Source: Pontibacter akesuensis
GTDB taxonomy: Bacteria; Bacteroidota; Bacteroidia; Cytophagales; Hymenobacteraceae
Assembly: GCF_001611675.1 (NCBI RefSeq)
Contig: NZ_CP014766.1
Location: 62,001-126,000, forward strand
Reading direction: 5' to 3'
DNA: 64,000 nt
Shown: positions 26,036 to 35,373 of the stretch, piece by piece
Layout of the letters: each line of letters opens with the position of its first letter
Numbering within the stretch: position 1 is the stretch's first letter
The notes under the pieces: model-generated
What the model was told of the DNA's origin: nothing
Databases searched by the model: none
The model's input: only the letters and a program-made list of their open reading frames with translations
Made by a program: the position numbers and the translations under genes

Positions 26036-28075
26036 TTATTTGCTTACAGAGGCTGTTGCTGGCGGTACCGGCTTTTTCTCTCCGGTAGAGAAGCTGATCG
26101 GTACTTTAGATCCTCTCGGGGAAACCCGTACGTAGCCTTGCATCTCCTGGTGCAGCGCAGAGCAGAAGTCAGTGCAGTAGAACGGGTAGATACCAGCCTG
26201 CTGTGGCACCCACTTAAGGGTTTGGGTGGCTCCCGGCATGATCAGCGTTTCGGCGTTATTGGCACCCATTATTGCGAATCCGTGCGGTACATCCCAGTCC
26301 TGCTCCAGGTTTGTCACGTGGAAGAGCACCGTGTCGCCAACCTGCACCCCTTCAATGTTATCCGGTGTGAAGTGGCTTCGGATGGAGGTCATATTGATCT
26401 TCACGTTTCTGCCGTTTCTGGTCACGCTCACGTCTTTCTCGCTCTTTACGGCTTCAGGGTGGGTGTTCTCATCCAGTTTGAAGAACTTCACGCTGTTCGG
26501 CGCCACTAAATCAGCCCGTATACCTTGGGCGTAGTGCGGTTCAGCCACTGTCGGGAAGTCGAGGAGCATCTTCATTTTTTCGCCGCTGATGTCGATCAAC
26601 TGCGCAGAGTGCATCAATTCAGGACCTGTAGGCAGGAAACGGTCTTTTGTGATCTTGTTCATCACCACCATGTACTTGCCGTATGGTTCCCGTGTATCGC
26701 CACCCGGAATCATCAGGTGACCCGGAGAGTAGTACACCGGCATTCTGTCTTTCACCTGGAAGTCCTTCAGGCTCCACTTCACTACCTCAGAAGACACGAA
26801 CATGGTAGAGTAGGCATTGCCCTTGCCATCAAATTCGGTGTGCAGCGGCCCTAGGCCCGGCTCCTTCACTTCGGCTGCCAGCACAGACTCATACTTGAGC
26901 ACCGGAATACCGTTCACCTCACCATCAAAATCCTTGTTCTTGATAGCCTTCTGCATTTTGGAGAACGCGAACACTGGCAGCGATGAGGCCAGTTTGCCGT
27001 TCACCACCATGTACTCGCCAGTTGGGTCCACGTCAATACCGTGCGGCGACTTAGGCGCAGGCAGCAGGTACATCATACCCGGGCAATCCTCTGGCAGCAG
27101 GTAGCGCACTGTTTTCTTCACCGTAGATTTGGCGATGTGCGAGTTGTGGTCCATCTTGTTATGATAGTAGTTGGCCGGCATTTCCTTTGCCTTGCCCTCT
27201 GCCGCATACTTGGCAGCGAGTTTCCAGTTGATGGCAGCCAGATAATCCCTGTCGTTCTGGGAGGCACCAAGCTCTTTCAGCGTGGCAGATTTCTCAGTAT
27301 TGTAGGTTGTAAAGAACACCCAGTCTTCAGAAGGGCCTTTACCGCCGTTAGCCAGGTCATAGTCGAAGCCAGGTACCAGGATCTGGAAGTCCAGTTCCAT
27401 GTCGCCATGCTCCTTGTCTACCTTGATGAAAGAAATAGAGCCTCTGAACTTGTCCTTATAGTCGTTCAGGCTCACGTCCTGTGTTCCGCCTTTCATGTCG
27501 AGCGGCACACTGAAGCGTGTTCCGGCCAGCACATACTCGTTGTTGTTCGTAGGATAAGGTGAGCAGTGGTTACCGGCGCTGTTCGGGATTTCCATGATCT
27601 CCACCGTCTCGAAAGTCTTCAGGTCAACCCGGGCCACGCGCGGTGTGTTGTTACCGTTAACGAAGAGCCAGCGTCCGTCTGCCATGCCGTCGGCGCGGGA
27701 GAGCTTCGGGTGGTGCAGGTCGTCCCAGGGCACAAAGCCGTGGGAAGTCATCAGCATCGCTTTCGATTCCTCGTTGTAGCCGTAGCCGTTCTCCGCGAAC
27801 TGGGTGAACACCGGTATGATCTTCAGCAGCCTGCCAGAGGGAATACCGTAAACCGATACCTGCCCGTTGAAGCCGCCAGAGAGAAAAGAGTATAGCTCAT
27901 CGTGCTCGCCAGGGGCCACGTAAACGGCGGTTGCGGCATCGGCCGACACAGCTTCGTCTTTGCTGTTTCCTTGCTCCGTGCCACTACAGCCTTGGAACGC
28001 CGCGCCGGCTGCCAGCGCCATCAGCAGCGTCATCTTAAGCGCCGCTGCTTTTAATTTATTGATCAGGGTTTCCAT
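26036..28075 (-). CDS. nosZ: Nitrous oxide reductase, clade II (Sec-exported)
   Basis: 679 residues. Reduces N2O to N2 in the periplasm. The N-terminus is a Sec or lipoprotein type signal (ending AAFQGCSG) without a twin-arginine motif, which defines clade II. The beta-propeller carries DDLHHPKLS and other His for the CuZ cluster. The C-terminal cupredoxin domain has CuA ligands Cys634, Cys638, His642 and Met645 (CTDFCSALHQEM). It is the second gene of the operon, after a cytochrome c gene that likely donates electrons. No nosR is present, as usual for this clade. Confidence 0.95.
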   Translation of the reverse strand: METLINKLKAAALKMTLLMALAAGAAFQGCSGTEQGNSKDEAVSADAATAVYVAPGEHDELYSFLSGGFNGQVSVYGIPSGRLLKIIPVFTQFAENGYGYNEESKAMLMTSHGFVPWDDLHHPKLSRADGMADGRWLFVNGNNTPRVARVDLKTFETVEIMEIPNSAGNHCSPYPTNNNEYVLAGTRFSVPLDMKGGTQDVSLNDYKDKFRGSISFIKVDKEHGDMELDFQILVPGFDYDLANGGKGPSEDWVFFTTYNTEKSATLKELGASQNDRDYLAAINWKLAAKYAAEGKAKEMPANYYHNKMDHNSHIAKSTVKKTVRYLLPEDCPGMMYLLPAPKSPHGIDVDPTGEYMVVNGKLASSLPVFAFSKMQKAIKNKDFDGEVNGIPVLKYESVLAAEVKEPGLGPLHTEFDGKGNAYSTMFVSSEVVKWSLKDFQVKDRMPVYYSPGHLMIPGGDTREPYGKYMVVMNKITKDRFLPTGPELMHSAQLIDISGEKMKMLLDFPTVAEPHYAQGIRADLVAPNSVKFFKLDENTHPEAVKSEKDVSVTRNGRNVKINMTSIRSHFTPDNIEGVQVGDTVLFHVTNLEQDWDVPHGFAIMGANNAETLIMPGATQTLKWVPQQAGIYPFYCTDFCSALHQEMQGYVRVSPRGSKVPISFSTGEKKPVPPATASVSK

Positions 28076-28102
28076 ATAAGTAAGGTTATGGTCGTGTGTT
28101 TC

Positions 28103-28648
28103 TTATCCTTCGGTGTCGTTCTTTCTCAGGAACTCCAGCAGTGCGCGGGCATCCGGTTCGTTAATGTTCTGGTTCGTCATCTGGGTCAGGTGCTCGGCCA
28201 GCAGTTTTTTCGCTTCAGGGTCTTTTTTGGTCATCTCCTCAGGGTTGATGATCATGTTCATTACCCACTCAGGCTTGCGGCGCTCTGTAACCCCAGCCAG
28301 TCCCGGACCTACAATCTTCTGGTCTGACAACTGATGACAGGCTGCGCACTTACCCTCGAAGATGGCCTGGCCATTTGCGGCGAGTGCCTCATCCACCTGC
28401 TCCCCCAGCGCTACTGTTTTAACCGGGCCTATTCCCTTGCCGTCATCGGCTGCAGGAGCTTCGGCTTTCGCTGTGGCATCTTCCAAAACGCCATTTTCCG
28501 CTTTGTAACCGTCGTAGTAGTTCTCGCTTTCGCCTGATGAGCAGCTAAAAAGCATGGCACCGCAAAGTATAGCCGTAGCGCTTCCTTTGATCGCAGGTAA
28601 CAGGCTTTGTCTCAGCAGACTTCCCAGGCTTGTTTGTATTTTTTTCAT
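28103..28648 (-). CDS. Cytochrome c lipoprotein of the nos operon
   Basis: 181 residues from ATG 28648. Lipoprotein signal with likely Cys36 (AMLFSCSSG), an acidic linker, then one c-type heme motif CAACH at 101-105 and a Met ligand in the MTNQNI region. It is the first gene of the nos unit, 27 bases before nosZ, and is the probable electron donor to NosZ, tethered to the membrane. The longer open frame upstream is outside the predicted transcript. Confidence 0.88.
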   Translation of the reverse strand: MKKIQTSLGSLLRQSLLPAIKGSATAILCGAMLFSCSSGESENYYDGYKAENGVLEDATAKAEAPAADDGKGIGPVKTVALGEQVDEALAANGQAIFEGKCAACHQLSDQKIVGPGLAGVTERRKPEWVMNMIINPEEMTKKDPEAKKLLAEHLTQMTNQNINEPDARALLEFLRKNDTEG

Positions 28649-28696
28649 GGTGGCAAAATTTAAGTGTTCGGATTGTATTTGTGTTTTGCTATGGTT

Positions 28697-28792
28697 CAAA
28701 GGTATTGTCGGATTGGGGGATAATAGAAGACCTAAATCTCTTTTAGTAATGACTCTTGTCATTTTCCATCTTGCCCTGCCGCAGGACATTTG
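28697..28792. promoter_or_regulatory. Divergent promoter: nos operon and NO reductase operon, one shared box
   Basis: Box ATGACTCTTGTCAT (28749-28762). Toward nos, a perfect -7 TACCTTTG (28704-28697) lies at 58.5; toward the plus-strand operon, GACATTTG (28785-28792, 5 of 6) lies at 36.5. The box centre, 28755.5, thus satisfies both preferred distances at once. Confidence 0.8.
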
Positions 28793-28813
28793 TACCGAAC
28801 AAATGGAATAGAA

Positions 28814-29185
28814 ATGAAACGGCTGGCCTGGATATTTCTGGTGATTGGTGCAGTGGCTCAGCCAATGGGCAACACGGGCGCTTACCTGCTTTTCCAGGCA
28901 AACCACGCCTACATTAGCAAGTACCTGTGTGAGCAGCGCGAGGTGCAAGGTTCCGATTGCGAGGGCAGTTGCTATTTAAAGCGGAAGCTGCAGAAAGAGG
29001 CGGAGCAGGAAAGCCAGCTGCAGCAGCGGATGGATATCTCCATACCCGATCAGTTATTTCAACTGCACGAAGTTAGCCTCACGGTAGAAACACCCGGTAA
29101 AGCGACTCCCTACACTTTAGAAGTATACTCCTCCCCGGACTTCACATTGTTCCACCCTCCCCAAAGGCATGACTTTATTTCCTGA
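28814..29185 (+). CDS. Small membrane-anchored or secreted protein with Cys cluster
   Basis: 123 residues from ATG 28814. One N-terminal hydrophobic segment (MKRLAWIFLVIGAVAQPMG), then CEQREVQGSDCEGSCYLKRKL with three cysteines within 13 residues, and a Gln/Glu-rich helix. No family recognised. The cysteines suggest metal binding or disulfides. It is the first gene of the plus-strand unit that includes the outer-membrane protein and NO reductase, so a role in metal supply for respiration is possible. Confidence 0.65.
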   Translation: MKRLAWIFLVIGAVAQPMGNTGAYLLFQANHAYISKYLCEQREVQGSDCEGSCYLKRKLQKEAEQESQLQQRMDISIPDQLFQLHEVSLTVETPGKATPYTLEVYSSPDFTLFHPPQRHDFIS

Positions 29186-29236
29186 AAGGTGCCAGCAGGC
29201 ACCTCATCCTTATTTAACCCATTAAAATCACAAGTC

Positions 29237-30154
29237 ATGAAAAAGCTATTTATACTTGCCCTAGCCTTTGCAGGCATAAGTTTCACCAGCCAGGCCTGCG
29301 ACGGCGGCTGCACCATGGGAGGAAGCTACCTGGGCATTCTGCCTCAGGTGCACAAAAACCTGTTTGGCGTACGCTACCTGAACAGCTCCTACACCATTAC
29401 CAGCACCTATACCCACTTGCATGATGGGGTACCGGAGACACACCACGAGCAAACAGATAATATTTTCCGCACCGCCGAGCTTTGGGGCCGCTATACCCCA
29501 ATAAGGGGAATGCAGGTATTCGCCTTTGTGCCTTACCGCTTTAACGAGCACGTGATGCCTGACATGACGCACCGCAGCAGCGGCCTTGGGGATGTGACCC
29601 TGCTGGCCAACTATGCGGTAATCAATACCGGCGACAGCCTGAATTATACCTTAAAGCACACCTTGCGCGTGGGCGGCGGCATCAAATTGCCCACAGGCTC
29701 CTTTTCTTCCGGCCACGATCATGGCCCTGTCAGCATGCAGCCCGGCACCGGCAGCACCGACTATATCGTAACCGGCATTTACACCATCCGCTTTGATAAG
29801 CTCGGCCTGAACTCAGATGTGACTTACAATCGCAACAACAAGAACAGCGCCGGCTATCAGTTTGGCAATTGCCTTAGCGCCTCCTCCAACCTGTTTTACT
29901 GGCAGAATATGGGCAGTGAAGTTACGCTACTGCCCAGCGCCGGCCTCTACTACGAAAAGGCAGAGGCAGACAAAGTAAGCGGCGAGGTGAACGCGCAAAC
30001 GGGGGACGAGAGCATGTATGGCAACCTGGGACTGAGCGTGTACCTGCAGAACTTCTCGGTAAGCGCCATGCTGCAGAAAAACATCAGCACCACCACCAAC
30101 CGCGATACCAAAGGAAACAGCCGCACGCAACTTGGCGTCGCCTACCTTTTTTAA
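29237..30154 (+). CDS. Outer-membrane beta-barrel transporter-like protein
   Basis: 305 residues from ATG 29237. Signal peptide (MKKLFILALAFAGISFTSQA), then a mature start CDGGCTMGGSYLGILPQ with two cysteines, and alternating aromatic/polar strands typical of an outer-membrane barrel, ending with a terminal aromatic residue (GVAYLF). A His-rich loop (SSGHDHGPVSM) suggests metal contact. It lies between the small Cys protein and NO reductase genes, so it may take up a metal such as copper or iron, or a small substrate. Not identifiable further. Confidence 0.7.
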   Translation: MKKLFILALAFAGISFTSQACDGGCTMGGSYLGILPQVHKNLFGVRYLNSSYTITSTYTHLHDGVPETHHEQTDNIFRTAELWGRYTPIRGMQVFAFVPYRFNEHVMPDMTHRSSGLGDVTLLANYAVINTGDSLNYTLKHTLRVGGGIKLPTGSFSSGHDHGPVSMQPGTGSTDYIVTGIYTIRFDKLGLNSDVTYNRNNKNSAGYQFGNCLSASSNLFYWQNMGSEVTLLPSAGLYYEKAEADKVSGEVNAQTGDESMYGNLGLSVYLQNFSVSAMLQKNISTTTNRDTKGNSRTQLGVAYLF

Positions 30155-30241
30155 GCCAGCAACAACCCGGAACTAACACAACCTGATTCTATACTTCCTA
30201 CACTTAAACAAAAAGCATCAAACACTTAAACACTAAATGCC

Positions 30242-32545
30242 ATGAAATACAAAAAGCTCTGGCTGGGATTTTTAGCCGTGATAGTCGGCTCCTTCGCTGT
30301 TCTCGGGTACTACGGTTCCGAGATTTACCGGGAGGCGCCTCCCATTCCAAAACAAGTTGTCACTGCCTCAGGTAAGGTGATCTTCACTCAGGAGGATATA
30401 CAGGATGGCCAGAACGTATGGCAGTCTATAGGCGGGCAGGAATTAGGTTCTATCTGGGGCCACGGCGCCTACGTTGCACCTGATTGGAGCGCCGAATGGC
30501 TGCACAAAGAGGCGCTTTACTTTGTGAACGTTTGGGCGCAGCAGGAAAAAGGCGTTCCATACGACGAACTGGATGAGGAGCTGCAAGCCATGCTGCAGGC
30601 CCGTCTGCAGAAGCAGATCCGCGCTAATACTTACAATCCGGCAACAGGTGTTCTCACCATTTCTGACCTGCGTGCCGAGGCCATAGCCGATGTAAGTGCG
30701 CACTATACTGCCCTCTTCACAGATGATCCGGCCCTGGCTGAACACCGCGATGCCTACGCCATGGCCGACAATACGGTGAAAGATCCGGAGCGCATGCGTA
30801 AGCTGAATGCCTTCTTCTTCTGGACTTCCTGGGCCTGCATAACCGAACGCCCCGGTCAGGCAATTACCTACACCAACAACTGGCCTGCAGATAAACTGGT
30901 GGGCAACGAACCAAGCTCATACCTCATCATCTGGACAGGCTTCAGTGTGATTATACTTATTGCGGGTGTTGGTTTGCTGGCCTACTATTATGCCTCTAAC
31001 AAAGAGGATGAGATTGACCATTCCAAACTGCCGAAGCAGGACCCGCTGTTGGGTCTCAAAGCTACGCCATCCATGAAGGCGACGCTAAAGTACATCTGGA
31101 TTGTGACAGCCCTGATTGTGGTGCAGGTGACGTTGGGCGTGGTAACGGCGCACTACGGTGTGGAAGGACAGGCGCTTTATGGCTTCCCGCTGGCTGATTA
31201 CCTACCCTACTCTATTACACGCACCTGGCACGTGCAGCTGGCCATTTTCTGGATTGCTACTTCCTGGCTTGCTACGGGTCTATACATCGCCCCGGCTGTG
31301 TCTGGTTATGAGCCGAAGTTCCAGAAGCTGGGCGTTGACTTTCTGTTTATCTGCCTACTCATAATTGTGGCTGGCTCACTGGCCGGGCAGTGGTACGGCG
31401 TGATGCAAAAACTGGGCTACGGCGAGAACTTCTGGTTCGGACACCAAGGCTATGAGTATGTAGACCTGGGCCGTTTCTGGCAGATCTTCCTGCTGGTGGG
31501 GCTGTTCCTGTGGCTGGGGCTGATGGTGCGCGCCATTATGCCTGCCTTTAAAAACGATGTCGAAGGGCGCCACCTGCTGGGCATGTTCCTGATCTCGTCG
31601 GCTGCCATCGCCATTTTCTACGCCTCCGGCCTGATGTGGGGCCAGCACACCAACCTGGCCATTGCCGAGTACTGGCGCTGGTGGGTGGTGCACCTGTGGG
31701 TAGAAGGCTTCTTTGAGGTGTTTGCCACTGTGGTGATTGCGTTCCTGTTCGTGCGCATGGGCCTGCTGGAAACAAAAATGGCGACGGCTACCGTGCTGTT
31801 CTCCACCATCATTTTCCTGTTCGGCGGTATCATCGGCACCTTCCACCACTTATACTTCAGCGGCACACCAACTTCGGTGATGGCACTGGGAGCCACCTTC
31901 AGCGCTCTGGAAGTAGTACCGCTCGTGCTAATTGGTTTTGAAGCATACCACAACCTGGAGATCAGCCGCGCCACCCAGTGGATCAAAGCCTACAAATGGC
32001 CAATATACTGCTTCATAGCGGTTGCGTTCTGGAACCTGGTAGGTGCCGGCGTATTCGGTTTCGTAATCAACCCGCCGATTGCGCTTTACTATATGCAAGG
32101 GCTTAATACTACGCCTGTACACGCCCACACCGCCTTGTTTGGTGTGTACGGCATGCTGGGTATTGGTTTGATGCTGTTCGTGGTGAAATGTCTCTCTGCC
32201 CGCCGCCGCTGGAAGGACGGTGTGATCAGCTTTGCGTTCTGGTCTATCAATATCGGCCTGATGCTAATGGTGCTGATCAGTGTGCTGCCAATCGGTCTGC
32301 TGCAGACATGGGCCAGTGTGGAGTACGGCCTGTGGTACGCCCGCTCTATGGAGTTTATGCAAACCGACACCATGGAAATTCTGCGCTGGCTGCGCGTGGT
32401 GGGTGATACCATCTTCGCGGGTGGTGTAGTGGCCCTGGCCTGGTTCATCATCGGTCTGAAAACCGGGTGGTCGCTGGAAGAGGACACCGATGTTTCACTG
32501 GAGGATTACCCTTCTTCTGAAGTTAAAAAAGAAGCCAAGTCTTAG
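30242..32545 (+). CDS. norZ: Quinol-dependent nitric oxide reductase (qNor)
   Basis: 767 residues. A single chain combining the NorC-like N-terminal periplasmic part (residues about 35-220; no heme c motif, as expected for qNor) and the 12-helix NorB catalytic subunit with the His-bearing helices (WHVQLAIFWIATSWLATGLY, HHLYFSG, HAHTALFGVYGMLG). Reduces 2 NO to N2O using quinol. Spacing of 87 bases from the barrel gene and a shared direction suggest one unit from the boxed promoter at 28697-28792. A terminator follows. Confidence 0.93.
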   Translation: MKYKKLWLGFLAVIVGSFAVLGYYGSEIYREAPPIPKQVVTASGKVIFTQEDIQDGQNVWQSIGGQELGSIWGHGAYVAPDWSAEWLHKEALYFVNVWAQQEKGVPYDELDEELQAMLQARLQKQIRANTYNPATGVLTISDLRAEAIADVSAHYTALFTDDPALAEHRDAYAMADNTVKDPERMRKLNAFFFWTSWACITERPGQAITYTNNWPADKLVGNEPSSYLIIWTGFSVIILIAGVGLLAYYYASNKEDEIDHSKLPKQDPLLGLKATPSMKATLKYIWIVTALIVVQVTLGVVTAHYGVEGQALYGFPLADYLPYSITRTWHVQLAIFWIATSWLATGLYIAPAVSGYEPKFQKLGVDFLFICLLIIVAGSLAGQWYGVMQKLGYGENFWFGHQGYEYVDLGRFWQIFLLVGLFLWLGLMVRAIMPAFKNDVEGRHLLGMFLISSAAIAIFYASGLMWGQHTNLAIAEYWRWWVVHLWVEGFFEVFATVVIAFLFVRMGLLETKMATATVLFSTIIFLFGGIIGTFHHLYFSGTPTSVMALGATFSALEVVPLVLIGFEAYHNLEISRATQWIKAYKWPIYCFIAVAFWNLVGAGVFGFVINPPIALYYMQGLNTTPVHAHTALFGVYGMLGIGLMLFVVKCLSARRRWKDGVISFAFWSINIGLMLMVLISVLPIGLLQTWASVEYGLWYARSMEFMQTDTMEILRWLRVVGDTIFAGGVVALAWFIIGLKTGWSLEEDTDVSLEDYPSSEVKKEAKS

Positions 32546-32942
32546 TTTTAATGCCCTAGGCAGTGCATGATCTTAGCACTGCGCTTACACATCAGAATAC
32601 AAACTTAATAGGGAATGCCCTGGCACCACAGCCAGGGCTTTCTGTCTTTATACCTAAACCAACATCATAAAGCGGTAGAGTTAGCTATCTAACCCTTACT
32701 TTACTTGGTAGCACAAGTTTGTAGCCGGCAGCATGTTTAGAACTGGTATAAGCTTGTACAATTGCTTTGCAGTAGTTAACACCATGGCCGTCCACCTCCG
32801 GAGGACGCTTCTGCCCTTACTTTCATAGCCTCCCTTAACTTCCGCCAACAGACAATTCGGGAAAAACACTTATTTCAAAAGTGATAGAAAAGAAAGTCAC
32901 CTCATATACGAAAAGGAGTCTTCTGCTAGCTTAAAAACCATA
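32546..32942. other. Intergenic region norZ-nirK
   Basis: After the norZ terminator (32617-32648) there are about 290 bases with no gene or recognised element, ending at the tandem boxes of the nirK promoter. Confidence 0.6.
32617..32648 (+). terminator. Terminator of norZ
   Basis: GCCCTGGC (32617-32624) pairs with GCCAGGGC (32631-32638), followed by a T-rich tract. Confidence 0.75.
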
Positions 32943-33008
32943 GTGACAACCGTCATTAAAGCTCATGACGGGCATCATGAAATAAAAGAGTGCCAGCTCT
33001 TTATTTAG
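32943..33008 (+). promoter_or_regulatory. nirK promoter with two boxes 22 bp apart
   Basis: GTGACAACCGTCAT (32943-32956) and ATGACGGGCATCAT (32965-32978). Their centres are 22 bases apart and lie 58.5 and 36.5 bases from the end of a weak -7 element (TTATTTAG, 33001-33008; 4 of 6). Both preferred positions are occupied at the same promoter. Confidence 0.7.
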
Positions 33009-33037
33009 CACTATCAATCCTACCACAACCCTACGTC

Positions 33038-34513
33038 ATGAAAAGGTCATCTATCACCAGAAAATTGCAGCTGCTGGCAATCGCCATCTACTGCGCCGGT
33101 ATTCTCGGCGCATGCAGCACACAAACCACAGAGGCAGAAAAAGCCTTGACAGCAGGCACCAGCAGCTCAAAAGAACTTCCTGTCATTGAGGCAGAGCTGA
33201 CAGCCCCTCCGCTAGTTCCCGCCCCCATCACCCGCAAGCACCCTGCAAAGGTGGTGGTGCGCCTTGAGGTAACAGAGGTGGTTCAAAAGCTGGCTGATGG
33301 TGTGGATTATACTTTCTGGACGTTTGGTGGATCCGTTCCGGGCAAGTTCATTCGCATTAGGCAAAACGATGAGGTGGAGTTTCACCTCATGAACCACCCC
33401 GACAGCAAGAACCCGCACAACATCGACCTGCACGCCGTGACAGGCCCAGGTGGTGGCGCGGCTTCTACGTTCACGGCGCCAGGACACGAAACCGTGTTCT
33501 CCTTCAAAGCCCTGAACCCGGGCCTGTATGTTTACCACTGTGCCACCGCACCGGTGGGTATGCACATCGCCAACGGTATGTACGGGCTTATACTTGTAGA
33601 GCCGGAAGAAGGGCTGCCGAAGGTAGACAAAGAGTACTACGTGATGCAGGGCGACTTCTACACCAAAGGAGGTTTTGGGGATGCCGGTCTGCAACCGTTT
33701 GACATGGGCAAAGCCCTGGACGAAAATCCGACTTACGTGGTGTTCAATGGCTCCGTGGGTGCGCTTAATGGCGACAATGCCCTTACCGCTAAAACTGGCG
33801 AAACAGTGCGCCTCTTTGTAGGCAACGGTGGCCCGAACCTGGTGTCTTCCTTCCATGTGATCGGCGAGATCTTCGACAAAGTGTATTCTGAGGGCGGTTC
33901 TAAAACAAACTTGAACGTGCAGACAACCCTGGTCCCAGCCGGTGGCTCCGCCATCACCGAGTTCAAGGCTGATGTGCCGGGCACTTATATCCTGGTAGAC
34001 CACTCCATCTTCAGGGCCTTCAACAAAGGCGCGCTAGGCATGCTGAAAGTAGAAGGACCGGAATACAAAGACATCTACTCTGGCCAGATCATGGATAAAG
34101 TATACTTACCTGAGGGCGCAACCATACAGGAAATGCCGCTGGCAAAAGCACCTACCGCACCTGTGGCAGCCAACAAAGACCAGCGACTGGCACTTGGCAA
34201 GGCTGTGTTTGTACAGAACTGCCAGGCTTGCCACCAGGCTGAAGGTCAGGGTATCAAAGGCGCCTTCCCTCCCCTTGCCAAATCTGATTACCTGAATGCT
34301 GATGTGGACAGATCCATCGGGGTGATTGCACATGGTTTAGAGGGGCAGATTAAGGTGAACGGCGAGCTTTACAATAGCACCATGCCGAAGCTGAAGCTGA
34401 CAGACGAGGAGATTGCCAACGTGATGACCTTTATACTGAACAACTGGGGCAACAAAGGCGGTGAGGTAACAACACAGCAGGTAGCCAAAGCAAAGGCCAG
34501 TAACAAGCATTAA
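33038..34513 (+). CDS. nirK: Copper nitrite reductase with C-terminal cytochrome c domain
   Basis: 491 residues from ATG 33038. Lipoprotein-type signal (GILGACS), two cupredoxin domains with type 1 Cu ligands ([23 protein letters not shown]) and type 2 ligands (SFHVIGEIF), then a cytochrome c domain with CQACH starting at Cys395 and a Met ligand near the end (STMPKL). Reduces nitrite to nitric oxide in the periplasm; the fused heme domain receives electrons directly. NirV and Sco genes follow in the same direction, and the promoter carries two activator boxes. Confidence 0.93.
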   Translation: MKRSSITRKLQLLAIAIYCAGILGACSTQTTEAEKALTAGTSSSKELPVIEAELTAPPLVPAPITRKHPAKVVVRLEVTEVVQKLADGVDYTFWTFGGSVPGKFIRIRQNDEVEFHLMNHPDSKNPHNIDLHAVTGPGGGAASTFTAPGHETVFSFKALNPGLYVYHCATAPVGMHIANGMYGLILVEPEEGLPKVDKEYYVMQGDFYTKGGFGDAGLQPFDMGKALDENPTYVVFNGSVGALNGDNALTAKTGETVRLFVGNGGPNLVSSFHVIGEIFDKVYSEGGSKTNLNVQTTLVPAGGSAITEFKADVPGTYILVDHSIFRAFNKGALGMLKVEGPEYKDIYSGQIMDKVYLPEGATIQEMPLAKAPTAPVAANKDQRLALGKAVFVQNCQACHQAEGQGIKGAFPPLAKSDYLNADVDRSIGVIAHGLEGQIKVNGELYNSTMPKLKLTDEEIANVMTFILNNWGNKGGEVTTQQVAKAKASNKH

Positions 34514-34524
34514 CATCTAAAACC

Positions 34525-35328
34525 ATGGCCCGACAGCTTTTGATTTTCCTATTGCTCTGGAGCAGCAGCCTGCTGGAAACGGCACAGCAAAGCGGTACTG
34601 CAGCGATGGCCAGAATAAAGAGCGGCACGTTTGTGCCGCTCTATGGTTCTGAAAAAGAACCTGTAGCGGTACAAGGCTTTCAGCTAGATAAATACCCTGT
34701 TACCAACGCAGAATTCCTCGCTTTCGTGAAGCAGAACCCGCAGTGGCAGAAGTCAAAGGTGAAGCGTTTGTTTGCCGATCAGAATTACCTCCGCCATTGG
34801 GCATCGGATGCAAGTATAGGCGCAGAGGCTGCCAAGATCAGCAACAGTCCGGTGATCAACGTGTCGTGGTTTGCGGCCAAGGCTTATTGCGAGTGCCAGG
34901 GAAAACGGCTGCCAACGGTGAACGAATGGGAGTATGCCGCACTGGCCTCCGAAACAAAACCCGATGCCACCAACGACGAGCGCTTTTACCAGCGCAGCCT
35001 AGAGTGGTATAGCCAGCCAAACCCGCAGTACCTGCCGCCTGTGCAAAAGAGTTTCCGCAACTACTATGGTGTCTTTGGCATGATTGGCCTGGTCTGGGAA
35101 TGGACAGCAGATTTTAACTCAGCCATGCTGGTAGTCGATGCCCGCGGTACAGGCAAAAACGGGGAGCAGCAGTTTTGCGGCGGCGGTTCCAGCAATGCCA
35201 CTGACCTGAAGAACTATGTTGCCTTCATGCGGTACGCCTTCCGCTCCAGCCTTAAGGCCAACTACACCGTGGGAAACCTCGGTTTCCGTTGCGCCCAAAG
35301 CACTAAAGCACAGGTAGCCCGCCGCTAG
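34525..35328 (+). CDS. nirV: NirV-like protein (formylglycine-generating enzyme fold)
   Basis: 267 residues, signal sequence at 1-22, then an FGE-sulfatase domain: FQLDKYPVTNAEFLAFV, RLPTVNEWEYAA, VWEWTADF and NLGFRCA. This family member is found directly after nirK in many denitrifiers and is called NirV; its role there is not established. The start is 12 bases after the nirK stop. The Cys pair used by true formylglycine-generating enzymes is not evident. Confidence 0.85.
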   Translation: MARQLLIFLLLWSSSLLETAQQSGTAAMARIKSGTFVPLYGSEKEPVAVQGFQLDKYPVTNAEFLAFVKQNPQWQKSKVKRLFADQNYLRHWASDASIGAEAAKISNSPVINVSWFAAKAYCECQGKRLPTVNEWEYAALASETKPDATNDERFYQRSLEWYSQPNPQYLPPVQKSFRNYYGVFGMIGLVWEWTADFNSAMLVVDARGTGKNGEQQFCGGGSSNATDLKNYVAFMRYAFRSSLKANYTVGNLGFRCAQSTKAQVARR

Positions 35329-35373
35329 AAGGCAACAGAAGTATAAATTAAACAGCCTAAAAACAAAAAATGC

